Below, one piece after another: positions 46,609 to 54,040 of a stretch of DNA of 64,000 bases; position 1 is the stretch's first letter, and the number at the start of each line of letters is the position of its first letter. A program made the position numbers and the translations under genes. Under the pieces are notes generated by a model. The model ran no database searches, had not been told where the DNA came from, and was given only the letters and a program-made list of their open reading frames with translations. Origin of the DNA: Bradyrhizobium diazoefficiens (GTDB taxonomy: Bacteria > Pseudomonadota > Alphaproteobacteria > Rhizobiales > Xanthobacteraceae); contig NZ_CP067041.1 in assembly GCF_016599855.1 (NCBI RefSeq), positions 4,278,001 through 4,342,000 of the forward strand. The letters are read 5' to 3'.

Positions 46609-47844
46609 CCTCGCCAGCGCGTTCTCCAGGAACCACGCCGCCGCCAGTGCGCCGGGATCGTTGCCGAAGCGCGCGATCACCTGCACGCCGATCGGCAAGC
46701 CGCCCGCCTTCATCACGGGCACGTTGACGCAAGGATTGCCCATCAGCGTCCACAGCCGGTTGTAGCGAGGCGAGCCGGTCGAGGCGAGCTCCTTGGCCGG
46801 CGCGGTGCCGGGCGCAGAATAGGTGAGCAGCACGTCGAAACCCTCGAACAACTCGCCGAGCTCGCGCCGGCCGCGGCGGGCGATCCGGCGTGCATCGTCG
46901 TACTCTTTCGGCGTCAGTCCGACCGTTTCATCGAGGCTGGCGCGCAGCATCGGCGCGATCTCGTCGTGATGCGCGTCAAACTCCCAGGCGAGCGCGCGAT
47001 GCGCCTCAAAATCCTGGATGATCGGGTGGATGCGCCAGGCCTCCTTGACCGCCTCCGGCAGATCGATGGTCTGCACGCTGGCGCCGGCCTTCCCGGCCGC
47101 CTTGATCGCGGCCTGCAAGCCCTCTTCCGCCGCCGGCTCCGCGGCCTCGGCAAATTCCTGCCTAACCACGCCGATGCGCGGCGACTTCGCCGGAGCGATG
47201 CCCGAGAATTCGGCGCGGCCGGTCATCGCCAAAAGTCCGCGTGCGAGATCTTCCGCGCGCGCGCCGAACAGCCCGACCGTGTCGAGCGCCCACGAATAAC
47301 ACTTCACGCCGACTGTCGGCAGCATGCGGAACGACGGCTTGATCGCGGCAGCGCCGCAATAGGCGGCCGGCCGGATCACCGAGCCGCCGGTCTGGGTGCC
47401 CAGCGCCAGCGGGATCATGCCGGCGCCGACGGCTGCCGCCGAACCCGAGGACGAGCCGCCCGGTGTATGTCCAGGATTGTGCGGATTGAGCGTCTGCGTC
47501 GGATCGCGCGAGGCGAACGCGGTGGTCGTGGTCTTGCCGATGATGGTGGCGCCGGCCCGTTTCAGCATCATCACGACAGGCGCGTCCGCGCGCGGCTGCC
47601 AGCCGCGATAGATCTGCGAGCCCATCTCGGTCGGGAAATCGGCGGTGTCGATGATGTCCTTGATGCCGACCGCGATGCCGCGCAACGGGCCGGAGGCCGG
47701 CGCCTTCGCCGACTTGTCGTAGCGGACGAAGGCGCGGACGTCGTTCTCCCTGGCCTCGATCGCCGCAAGGGAGTGAGCGATAGCGTCATCGGGCGAAAGC
47801 TCCCCCGCTTCGATGCGGCGCTGGAGCTCGGCAAGTGAGATCAT
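46600..47844 (-). CDS. Amidase (amidase-signature family)
   Basis: A 414-residue hydrolase of the GatA/fatty-acid-amide-hydrolase fold. The Ser-cisSer-Lys elements appear as LRGIAVGIKDIIDTADFPTEMGS and TPGGSSSGSAAAVGAGMIPLALGTQTGGSVIRPAAYCGAAAIKPSF. It is not the tRNA amidotransferase subunit, which is present elsewhere in the window, and it lacks a GatB partner. The substrate is unknown. AAGGA precedes the ATG. It lies in the accessory segment between plsY and dprA. Confidence 0.88.
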   Translation of the reverse strand: MISLAELQRRIEAGELSPDDAIAHSLAAIEARENDVRAFVRYDKSAKAPASGPLRGIAVGIKDIIDTADFPTEMGSQIYRGWQPRADAPVVMMLKRAGATIIGKTTTTAFASRDPTQTLNPHNPGHTPGGSSSGSAAAVGAGMIPLALGTQTGGSVIRPAAYCGAAAIKPSFRMLPTVGVKCYSWALDTVGLFGARAEDLARGLLAMTGRAEFSGIAPAKSPRIGVVRQEFAEAAEPAAEEGLQAAIKAAGKAGASVQTIDLPEAVKEAWRIHPIIQDFEAHRALAWEFDAHHDEIAPMLRASLDETVGLTPKEYDDARRIARRGRRELGELFEGFDVLLTYSAPGTAPAKELASTGSPRYNRLWTLMGNPCVNVPVMKAGGLPIGVQVIARFGNDPGALAAAWFLENALARSG

Positions 47845-47903
47845 GGCAAAATCCTTCTTATTGGCATCGCTTTTAGCATCGCGACGAGGTCGCGCAAGCG
47901 CGC

Positions 47904-47962
47904 GTGGACGCGATCAATCCAAGCGTGGAGTTGAGCGAGACCAGACGGTTCGACCGCATCCG
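47904..47962 (+). repeat. Degenerate copy A of the dprA 5' end
   Basis: Starts at the codon matching the dprA GTG and reads in frame as V-D-A-I-N-P-S-V-E-L-S-E-T-R-R-F-D-R-I-R, against [20 protein letters not shown] in dprA. By hand count 47 of 59 bases match copy B, with 26 of the first 27 identical. Homology stops at about 47962. No ribosome binding site is left. The frame stays open through to the DoxX gene. It lies in a 344-base gap between the amidase and DoxX genes that otherwise holds only a short palindrome. Confidence 0.75.
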
Positions 47963-48047
47963 CCGAGCACCTCAAGCCGGCATCTCGACCACAGCATTCG
48001 TCTCCGCGGAGCGTCGCAGCCTGGCCGTTAGGGTAGAAAATAGAAAC

Positions 48048-48064
48048 AATGATTTTCAATCATT
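48048..48064. promoter_or_regulatory. Candidate operator palindrome upstream of DoxX
   Basis: A perfect 7-bp inverted repeat, aatgatt-ttc-aatcatt, in an AT-rich patch (48030-48070) about 125 bases before the DoxX start. The half-sites AATGAT/ATCATT resemble Fur-type half-sites but the spacing differs. Function is inferred only from symmetry and position. Confidence 0.35.
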
Positions 48065-48188
48065 TCTATTTCGATCGCAATTCGATCGGGCCAGTTTGAC
48101 ACCACAACCAAGGCCTCACGGCGCGCAGCTTCTACCGGCAACAAACCTCACTGCCGTCGAACCTCAACCAAGCACTGGAGCAACTACC

Positions 48189-48617
48189 ATGGATACGACG
48201 ACCCGTTATGCTTCCCTCGTCGGCAGATTGATGATCGGCCTCCCGTTCGCAATGAGCGGCTTCGGCAAGCTCGCCGCCTATGGTGCGACGACCGCCTACA
48301 TCGCCTCTGCGGGATTACCGGTGCCACCATTGGCTTACGCGATCGCAGTTCTCGTCGAGCTCGGTGGCGGCCTGCTGCTGATCGCCGGCTATCAGGCCCG
48401 CTCGGTCGCGCTGGCGATGGCCGTATTCACGCTGGCCGCGGCAGTCTCGTTCCACAACAACTTTGCCGACCAGAATCAGATGATCCATTTCCTCAAGAAC
48501 GTGATGATGGCGGGCGGCCTGCTTCAGATCTTTGCCTTCGGCGCTGGTGCGATCAGTCTTGACGCTCGCCTCTCGCGGGGCGGCGTTGCGGTCGCTCAGG
48601 CGGCACACGCGCGCTAG
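48189..48617 (+). CDS. DoxX-family membrane protein
   Basis: A 142-residue membrane protein with four hydrophobic segments. SLVGRLMIGLPFAMSGFGKLAAYGATTAYIASAGLPVPPLAYAIAVLVELGGGLLLIAGYQARSVALAMAVFTLAAAVSFHNNFADQNQMIHFLKNVMMAGGLLQIFAFG follows the DoxX pattern, including the FHNNF..Q..HFLKN motif. DoxX proteins are linked to quinone or thiol redox in membranes. GGAG stands nine bases before the ATG. It is flanked on both sides by truncated dprA 5' copies. Confidence 0.88.
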   Translation: MDTTTRYASLVGRLMIGLPFAMSGFGKLAAYGATTAYIASAGLPVPPLAYAIAVLVELGGGLLLIAGYQARSVALAMAVFTLAAAVSFHNNFADQNQMIHFLKNVMMAGGLLQIFAFGAGAISLDARLSRGGVAVAQAAHAR

Positions 48618-48698
48618 ACGGACGGCGTTGCGGAAGACTCGTCGACGGCGGCGGGTCTTCCGGCCATGCTTTTGAAGCGCGATCATCGCACGCCCCTG

Positions 48699-48836
48699 TT
48701 GCCCACGCTCTCAGGTTGCTCCATGCTGTCCCCACAAGGAGACGCCGTGGACGCCATCAATCCAAGCGTGGAGCTGACCGAAGCTGAACGGATCGATCGC
48801 CTGCGGCTGATCCGTTCCGACAATGTCGGGCCGCGC
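48699..48836 (+). pseudogene. Truncated duplicate (copy B) of the dprA promoter-proximal region and 5' end
   Basis: 138 bases almost identical to 50307-50443, the leader and start of intact dprA. By hand alignment there are about seven substitutions and one single-base indel. It includes the leader, the AAGGAG ribosome binding site, the GTG (48747) and codons for [30 protein letters not shown]. Homology ends abruptly at 48836 and the frame then runs into unrelated sequence and stops at 48977. It forms a direct repeat with the real dprA start, flanking a 1.47-kb insertion. Confidence 0.88.
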
Positions 48837-48924
48837 GGTATTATGGCGCAAACGCCACAAGCGGGGCCTCGAAAGGATTCCCGCGCGTTCGCACCTAGTA
48901 CCGTCCATTTGAAAGGAATGGACG

Positions 48925-48999
48925 ATGCGCAGGCTACTACTGGCGGCACTGGCCGCCTTGATTGCGATCTCAATTAGCGATGCTGCTATAGGGGCGGTA
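48925..48999 (+). pseudogene. Possible remnant of a signal-peptide-encoding gene start
   Basis: After AAAGGA an ATG opens MRRLLLAALAALIAISISDAA, a convincing signal peptide. Downstream the same frame is only the antisense of the minus-strand membrane-protein gene, so an exported-protein gene may have lost its body here. It could also be chance. Confidence 0.3.
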
Positions 49000-49860
49000 G
49001 GTCACTTTAAGCCCATCCTTTGGGATGGTGCTAATGGGATCGGAAAGGTTGACAATCTTCCCGTCAGCCCCGGTGATGTTGAGGACATGGCAAGTCTGGT
49101 GGGGATCGCTAGACCCCACGAAATGGTACTCAGCGCACAGCAAAATGGTGACATCGAACCATTTTCGTTCGTCTTTAGCCGCTTGCTGAACCTGTTCGGC
49201 GGGAACGACGCTATAGGCCGTTCTGGGGATCATGCGGCTTGGGAAGACGATATTCTCAGCCTTATCGAGGCGGGCAAAAGGAGGCTTCTTGTATTCTTGG
49301 CCGCTGCGGCTGACACCGTGCCCTTCGATGAATGCAGAAATCCAAGGCTCAACCAGCATGGCTGGGCTCTTGCCCACGTTTGTAAGGTCGAAACTGAGAG
49401 CAATGTGAGCGCCGTCCGCATAGAACGAAATATCTTCGGCGACCTGAATCTTCGTAATATCGATCCACGGCCTCTGATCGGCCTCTATCAGCTTAAGTTG
49501 AGCGAGAGCGGCTTTAGCAGAATCGGAGGCAGCATCGGCGGCTTTACTGGCGGCGCCCACGTTGCGCTCGCCGGATACAAAAAGGGCAACAGTGGCCAAG
49601 ACCAAGAGAGCAGTAAAAACAGCCAGCCACTTGGTGTAGGCGGCTATGACGTCATCGGTGCTTTCCTTAAGGGATGGCGGCGCGCCAGCCCCGGGCAGAT
49701 TTTCGTTGGAACGTTGCTGTTCTGTCTGAGCGCTCTGTGCCTCGTTTGGATTCTTGCCTTTTTCATCGTCGAATAGTGTTCGCCAAAGCACAAAGCCAAG
49801 AAACACAGCAACAATGATATAAGTGCCGTAAACGGCCGCACTGGTCACAATTTTAAGCAC
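48970..49860 (-). CDS. Hypothetical membrane-anchored protein of the dprA-flanked element
   Basis: About 296 residues from the GTG at 49860. Two N-terminal transmembrane segments are visible (VYGTYIIVAVFLGFVLW and WLAVFTALLVLATVALFVSG). They are followed by an Ala-rich helix (AASKAADAASDSAKAALAQLKLIEADQRPW) and a soluble beta-rich domain (ITKIQVAEDISFYADGAHIALSFDLTNVGKSPAMLVEPWISAF). The ADQRPW...LTNVGKSPA pattern is a recurrent uncharacterised rhizobial type. The frame extends to 49929, which would overlap the upstream gene. Base composition is visibly less GC-rich than the neighbours, as for transferred DNA. Confidence 0.7.
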   Translation of the reverse strand: MLKIVTSAAVYGTYIIVAVFLGFVLWRTLFDDEKGKNPNEAQSAQTEQQRSNENLPGAGAPPSLKESTDDVIAAYTKWLAVFTALLVLATVALFVSGERNVGAASKAADAASDSAKAALAQLKLIEADQRPWIDITKIQVAEDISFYADGAHIALSFDLTNVGKSPAMLVEPWISAFIEGHGVSRSGQEYKKPPFARLDKAENIVFPSRMIPRTAYSVVPAEQVQQAAKDERKWFDVTILLCAEYHFVGSSDPHQTCHVLNITGADGKIVNLSDPISTIPKDGLKVTYRPYSSIAN

Positions 49861-49880
49861 GCAACCGGCCCCCGCCGTTT

Positions 49881-50213
49881 TTAGATCTCCTCCAATGCTA
49901 CCCCTTCGAGTTCCAGCGCTGCAACACACGTAAGGAAGAATGTTCCGGGGAATGTTCCCCGTGCCAGCTTATTGGTGATTGACGCCTTCATTTCCTTTAG
50001 CCCGTGGTTTCTGAGTCGCTTCGCCAACTCGGCATAGGTGACTTCGGTATCCTTCAGCTTGTGCTTCAGGAATGCCGCGACGCGTTCGTTCTTCTTGGGA
50101 ATCGCCAAGGCGAACGCGATAGCGCCAACGAACCCAGCATTTTGGTTACCATTCGAAATGGCATTGGTGCGGCCACCCCTAAAAGTGGAATCCTGACCGC
50201 GCTTTTGAATCAC
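49881..50213 (-). CDS. DUF6471-like protein
   Basis: A 110-residue protein. The core [70 protein letters not shown] matches the DUF6471 pattern: LK..G.TYAEL..RL, then NK..RG.F...F. This looks like a small helix-turn-helix-related fold, so DNA binding is a reasonable guess. It lies 20 bases before the membrane-protein gene in the same direction, forming a two-gene cargo. The start is uncertain: the N-terminal 35 residues are unlike the core, and a TTG near residue 37 is possible. Confidence 0.65.
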   Translation of the reverse strand: MIQKRGQDSTFRGGRTNAISNGNQNAGFVGAIAFALAIPKKNERVAAFLKHKLKDTEVTYAELAKRLRNHGLKEMKASITNKLARGTFPGTFFLTCVAALELEGVALEEI

Positions 50214-50306
50214 GGGCAGAATCCCAACCGGTCAGTCAGGTGCAAGGGGAGCTGCCAGATTTCCGTTTCTGGGGCCCCTCGAGGCGCCGCAAGCGCGCCG
50301 GCGCTA

Positions 50307-50443
50307 TTGCCCACGCCCTCAGGTTGTTCCATGCTGTCCCACAAGGAGACGCCGTGGACGCCATCAACCGAAGCGTGGAGCTGACCGAAGCTGAACGGAT
50401 CGACCGCCTGCGGCTGATCCGCTCCGACAATGTCGGGCCGCGC
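50307..50443 (+). repeat. Copy C of the dprA 5' repeat (at the intact gene)
   Basis: Right-hand partner of the direct repeat at 48699-48836. It spans the dprA leader, AAGGAG, GTG and the first 30 codons; beyond 50443 only this copy continues into dprA. Confidence 0.88.
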
Positions 50444-51472
50444 ACTTTCAAATCACTGGTCGATTATTTCGGCACCCCGCGCGCCGCGCTGGAGCGGCTG
50501 CCCGATCTGGCGCGCCGCGGCGGTGCGGCCCGGTCGGGGCGCATCTGCAGCGCGGACGAAGCGATGGCTGAGCTCGCCGCTAGCCGGAAGCTCGGCATCG
50601 CCTGGCTCGCGCCCGGCGAGGACGGCTATCCGGGGCGGCTGGCGACGCTCGACGATGCGCCGCCGCTGCTTGCGGTGCGCGGTGACGTCGCGAGCTTGAT
50701 GCGGCCGATGATCGCGATCGTCGGCTCGCGCAACGCCTCCGGCGCTGGCCTGAAATTCGCCGGCCAGCTCGCGCGTCAGCTCGGTGAAGCCGGCTTCATC
50801 ATCATCTCGGGGCTCGCGCGCGGCGTCGATCAGGCCGCGCATCGCGCTAGCGTCGAGAGCGGCACGATCGCGGTGCTTGCCGGCGGCCATGATTGCATCT
50901 ACCCGCCCGAACATGGCGAACTGCTCACATCGATCCTCGACCACGCGGGAGCTGCGATTTCCGAGATGCCGCTTGGTCACGAGCCACGCGCCCGCGACTT
51001 TCCCCGCCGCAACCGGCTGATCTCAGGCGCTTCGCTCGGCGTGGTCGTGGTGGAAGCTGCACAACGGTCGGGCTCGCTGATCACCGCGCGGATGGCGGCG
51101 GAACAGGGTCGCGAGGTATTCGCGGTACCCGGCTCGCCGCTCGACCCGCGCGCCGCCGGCACCAATGATCTGATCAAACAGGGCGCGACGCTTGTCACCG
51201 AAGCCGCCGACATCGTCAACGCTCTCGCACCGATCATGGAGCGGCCGCTGATGCTGCCCGCTCGCGAGCCCGACAGCGAGCCGTTCGAGAGCGATCCGCA
51301 AGGGCACGACCGCGACCAGATCACCGGCCTGCTCGGCCCTGTCCCGATCTCCATCGACGATCTCGTGCGGATGTCCGGCGCCTCGCCCGCGATCGTGCGC
51401 ACCGTCTTGTTGGAGCTCGAGCTCGCCGGCCGGCTCGAGCGCCACGGCGGCGGATTGGTGTCGCTGCTTTAG
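50354..51472 (+). CDS. dprA: DNA-processing protein DprA
   Basis: Binds incoming single-stranded DNA and loads RecA in natural transformation. The 372-residue protein has the Rossmann-fold core [70 protein letters not shown] and [48 protein letters not shown]-terminal winged helix ([40 protein letters not shown]) follows. GTG at 50354, six bases after AAGGAG, gives the standard start. The gene is intact; its 5' end is duplicated twice upstream. Confidence 0.93.
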   Translation: MDAINRSVELTEAERIDRLRLIRSDNVGPRTFKSLVDYFGTPRAALERLPDLARRGGAARSGRICSADEAMAELAASRKLGIAWLAPGEDGYPGRLATLDDAPPLLAVRGDVASLMRPMIAIVGSRNASGAGLKFAGQLARQLGEAGFIIISGLARGVDQAAHRASVESGTIAVLAGGHDCIYPPEHGELLTSILDHAGAAISEMPLGHEPRARDFPRRNRLISGASLGVVVVEAAQRSGSLITARMAAEQGREVFAVPGSPLDPRAAGTNDLIKQGATLVTEAADIVNALAPIMERPLMLPAREPDSEPFESDPQGHDRDQITGLLGPVPISIDDLVRMSGASPAIVRTVLLELELAGRLERHGGGLVSLL

Positions 51473-51489
51473 TGCTGTGCCTCTGACGT

Positions 51490-51599
51490 CGTCATTCCGG
51501 GGCGCGACGAAGTCGCGAGGCCGGAATCCATTCGTCCACTTGCTTCGCGGTCAAATGGATTCCGGGCTCCCTCGCTTCGCTCCGGCCCCGGAATGACGG
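51490..51599. repeat. Palindromic repeat (CGTCATTCCGGGG type), full copy
   Basis: Terminal arms cgtcattccgggg and ccccggaatgacgg enclose inner arms ggaatccatt/aatggattcc. Located 17 bases after dprA, between it and an HxlR gene. It belongs to the same family as 42211-42287 and 61393-61497; such elements are dispersed in Bradyrhizobium genomes. Confidence 0.8.
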
Positions 51600-51623
51600 A
51601 GTGAACAGTCGCGAGTCGCAGCA

Positions 51624-52034
51624 CTAACTTCCGTTGCGCTTGTCGAACTGCGTGCGCGCGGCCTCGATCTGCGCCAGATGGTCCATCGCCCATTTGCCGA
51701 GCGCCTCGACCGGCTGCGACAGCCCGCGGCCGAGATCGGTCAGCTCGTAGTCGACGCGCGGCGGAATGGTCGGGAAGATGGTGCGCGTGACGAGGCCGTC
51801 GCGCTCCAGCCCGCGCAAGGTGAGGGTCAGCATCCGCTGCGAGATGCCGTTGATCATGCGCTTCAGCTCGTTGAAGCGTTTGGGCCCGTCGCTCAGCATC
51901 ATGATGACGAACACGCTCCATTTGTCGCCGACCCGCGACAGCACGGAGGCGACCCCGCGGCAATCCGCATGGTTCGGATCCGGCCTCTCCAAGGCAGGCA
52001 AATCGGTGTGTGTCGGTTTCAACAATGTGCCCAT
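51624..52034 (-). CDS. HxlR-family transcriptional regulator (next to azoreductase)
   Basis: A 136-residue winged-helix regulator. The family signature is DCRGVASVLSRVGDKWSVFVIMMLSDGPKRFNELKRMINGISQRMLTLTLRGLERDGLVTRTIFPTIPPRVDYELTDLGRGL. The early cysteine before the helix could be a redox sensor, as in other HxlR proteins that sense quinones or aldehydes. Divergent from azoR across 83 bases, so it probably represses it. Confidence 0.9.
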   Translation of the reverse strand: MGTLLKPTHTDLPALERPDPNHADCRGVASVLSRVGDKWSVFVIMMLSDGPKRFNELKRMINGISQRMLTLTLRGLERDGLVTRTIFPTIPPRVDYELTDLGRGLSQPVEALGKWAMDHLAQIEAARTQFDKRNGS

Positions 52035-52117
52035 GGCTCAAAAAAGTGCGTTCTTGCGGGGATTTCGACAGTCACTCATGTAGTCCTGGTTACAAATCTA
52101 TACCATAGGTGACACCG
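52035..52117. promoter_or_regulatory. Divergent promoter region of the HxlR/azoR pair
   Basis: This 83-base spacer must hold both promoters and any HxlR site. An AT-rich near-symmetrical block, tggttacaaatctatacca (52088-52106), lies just before azoR and contains a TATACC -10-like hexamer. Dyad symmetry is weak beyond the TGGT/ACCA ends. Confidence 0.35.
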
Positions 52118-52726
52118 ATGAAACTCCTCCATCTCGACTCCAGCGTACTCGGCCCCCACTCCGTCTCCAGGCAGGTCTCCGCCGCCATCGTCGACCGGCT
52201 GCGGCAGGCAACGCCGTCGCTCGACCTCGTCTACCGCGACCTGACCCAGATCCCACTCGCCCATCTGTCAGGATCGCACCTTGCGGCCGCCCAGGGCGCG
52301 CCCGCGCCGGCGGAACTCGGACCGGACCTTGCGGCGAGCGCGGCCGTGCTGGACGAGTTCCTAGCGGCCGACATCGTCGTGATCGGCGCGCCCATGTACA
52401 ATTTTACAATTCCGAGCCAGCTCAAGGCCTGGATCGACCGCGTGCTGGTGGCGGGGAAGACGTTCAAATACGGCGCGAACGGCCCGGAGGGACTCGCCGG
52501 CGGCAAGCGCGTCATCGTCGCGATCTCACGCGGCGGTTATTACGGTCCGGGTACGCCGGCCGCCTCGCTTGAACATCTTGAGACTTATCTGCGCGGCGTG
52601 TTTGCTTTCATGGGCATCACGAGCCCCGAATTCATTGTCGCCGACGGCATCCAGGTCGGTCCGGAGCATCGCGAGAAGGCGCTCGCAGGCGCGCTCCAGG
52701 CGGCAACGAGCCTGCGCGCGGCCTGA
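52118..52726 (+). CDS. azoR: FMN-dependent NADH-azoreductase
   Basis: A 202-residue flavodoxin-fold quinone/azo reductase. [27 protein letters not shown] at the N-terminus, [35 protein letters not shown] and ISRGGYYG form the AzoR FMN and substrate pattern. It reduces quinones or azo dyes in the cytoplasm, likely as protection against electrophiles. AGGTGA precedes the ATG. A hairpin lies just after the stop. Confidence 0.92.
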   Translation: MKLLHLDSSVLGPHSVSRQVSAAIVDRLRQATPSLDLVYRDLTQIPLAHLSGSHLAAAQGAPAPAELGPDLAASAAVLDEFLAADIVVIGAPMYNFTIPSQLKAWIDRVLVAGKTFKYGANGPEGLAGGKRVIVAISRGGYYGPGTPAASLEHLETYLRGVFAFMGITSPEFIVADGIQVGPEHREKALAGALQAATSLRAA

Positions 52727-52740
52727 GGCCACGCCGACAT

Positions 52741-52773
52741 CATCAGCCGCCAAAGCGTCTGCGGCGGCTGATG
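52741..52773 (+). terminator. Hairpin after azoR
   Basis: An 11-bp perfect stem, catcagccgcc/ggcggctgatg, with an 11-base loop, 15 bases after the azoR stop. It lacks a T-run but sits between two convergent genes, so it may end transcription in both directions. Confidence 0.6.
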
Positions 52774-52795
52774 GATCGGCGGACGTTTCGCGAAG

Positions 52796-52978
52796 CTAAA
52801 ACCAGGCGCCCTGCACCCCCAGGATCACGGCAACGAGCGATATGAGCAGGCCGATGCCGGAGAACAGCGCAACCGCCATGAGTTCGGTCGTGTCGGAGCG
52901 TTTGGCCGGAACGGCGGATTTCTCGGTGTAAATGCGCGGTACTGAAATCGGCGAAAGAATGCGAGCTGCCTTTGGCAT
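52796..52978 (-). CDS. Small single-pass membrane protein
   Basis: A 60-residue protein. A basic N-terminal half (MPKAARILSPISVPRIYTEKSAVPAKRSDTTE) is followed by one long transmembrane helix, LMAVALFSGIGLLISLVAVILGVQGAWF. AGGGGAG lies at normal distance before the ATG, which supports real translation. No family is recognised; comparable short membrane proteins are common and unannotated in rhizobia. Confidence 0.65.
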   Translation of the reverse strand: MPKAARILSPISVPRIYTEKSAVPAKRSDTTELMAVALFSGIGLLISLVAVILGVQGAWF

Positions 52979-53096
52979 GACGGGCTCCCCTGAAATGAGT
53001 CCTTATGACCCCTGCCCGTAGGAAGGTCTTGGCAGCACGCGCGAAGGTTCAACGCATCACGCAAGCTTCACAAAATACATCTCGCAAGACGTGGGA

Positions 53097-53136
53097 ACCG
53101 GCCGGCGCAACCGTTCGCGGGTTAGTGCCGGCCGGT
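53097..53136. terminator. Hairpin at the end of the SDR gene
   Basis: Arms accggccggc (53097-53106) and gccggccggt (53127-53136) around a 20-base loop. A T-run (tgcatttttt) follows on the plus strand. It lies just past the SDR stop codon and before the small membrane-protein gene's upstream region. Confidence 0.6.
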
Positions 53137-53156
53137 GCATTTTTTAGATCGCTTGA

Positions 53157-53930
53157 TCAACCGCGATAGATCGGCGCGCCGCTCGGCGAGGCCACTGCGC
53201 CGCCGTCGACGAAGATCTCCTGCCCCTGGATGTGCGCGGAATCGTCCGATGCAAGGAACAAGACCGTCTTCGAAATGTGATCCGGTTCACCCATGCGCCC
53301 CAGCGGCGTAGACAGCGCGATGCGCTTCTCGAACGCCTTCTCCGCTTCGGGCGTTGCGATCGCCGCGCCCCAGATCGGCGTGCGGATCGCGCCGGGCGCG
53401 ACCACGTTGACGCGGATGCCGCGCGGCGACAGTTCCGAGGCCATGATCCGCGCCATCGCCCGTACGCCCGCCTTCGCCGCGCCATAGGCGGAGTAGCCGG
53501 GAATGCCGAGCACGGAGATCACCGAACCGTTGAGGATGATCGAGGCATTGTCTTTGAGATAGGGCAGCGCCGATTGCACCGTGAAGAACACACCGGTGAG
53601 ATTGGTGCTGATGACTTTCTCGAACACCTCAGGCGTTGCGGAGCCGAGCGGCGTGCTGCCGGGAATGCCGGCATTGGCGAACACGATGTCGAGCTTGCCG
53701 AACTTTTCGGCGCCCTTCTTGATCGCGGCTTCGGTTGCGGCGATGTCGGTGGCATCCGCCGCGAGGGCAAGCACGTTCGGCCCAAGCTCCTTCGCGGCGG
53801 CCTCCAGCGTCTCCTTGTTGCGCCCGGTGATGATCACCTTGGCGCCCTCGGCGACGAACAGTTTTGCCGTCGCCAGTCCAATGCCGCCGTTGCCGCCGGT
53901 AATCAATGCCGTTTTGTTCTTAAGCCTCAC
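53157..53930 (-). CDS. Short-chain dehydrogenase/reductase
   Basis: A 257-residue NAD(P)-dependent oxidoreductase. The cofactor motif is ALITGGNGGIGLATAKLF; the catalytic residues are the Ser in ILNGSVISVLG and YxxxK in YSAYGAAKAGVRAMARIMASEL; NAGIPGS and the C-terminal ASDDSAHIQGQEIFVDGG complete the classical SDR pattern. The GTG at 53930 (MRLKNKTALITGG) is chosen because GGAGG lies five bases upstream and the ATG at 53951 falls inside a palindromic operator with a -10-like CATTAT. Divergent from an HxlR regulator. Confidence 0.88.
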   Translation of the reverse strand: MRLKNKTALITGGNGGIGLATAKLFVAEGAKVIITGRNKETLEAAAKELGPNVLALAADATDIAATEAAIKKGAEKFGKLDIVFANAGIPGSTPLGSATPEVFEKVISTNLTGVFFTVQSALPYLKDNASIILNGSVISVLGIPGYSAYGAAKAGVRAMARIMASELSPRGIRVNVVAPGAIRTPIWGAAIATPEAEKAFEKRIALSTPLGRMGEPDHISKTVLFLASDDSAHIQGQEIFVDGGAVASPSGAPIYRG

Positions 53931-53942
53931 GCTCGCCTCCAG

Positions 53943-53999
53943 TGGTTGCATAATGAAACTACGTTGCCATCTAGGCCCCATGGTTTTATAATGCAACCA
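53943..53999. promoter_or_regulatory. Large inverted repeat, likely HxlR operator, between the SDR and hxlR genes
   Basis: The left arm tggttgcataatgaaac (53943-53959) and right arm gttttataatgcaacca (53983-53999) are inverted copies, matching at 15 of 17 positions, with a 23-base spacer. The right arm contains the -10 box of the hxlR promoter; the left arm overlaps the SDR upstream region. Such a site would allow one regulator to control both directions. Confidence 0.7.
53964..53992 (+). promoter_or_regulatory. Near-consensus sigma-70-type promoter of the hxlR gene
   Basis: TTGCCA (53964-53969), a 17-base spacer, then TATAAT (53987-53992). The -10 lies within the right arm of the palindrome, implying autorepression. 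The predicted start is near 54000, about 40 bases before the ATG. Confidence 0.65.
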
Positions 54000-54040
54000 C
54001 ACAAGCGCGTGATGGGAGCGGAAGCGACGGGACCGGGACG

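Noticed and set aside
48925..49776. 283-codon plus-strand frame beginning with a good signal peptide
   Set aside because: Beyond the first 20-25 codons it is antisense to a minus-strand membrane protein with a recognisable rhizobial domain pattern. Only the 5' piece was kept as a possible remnant.
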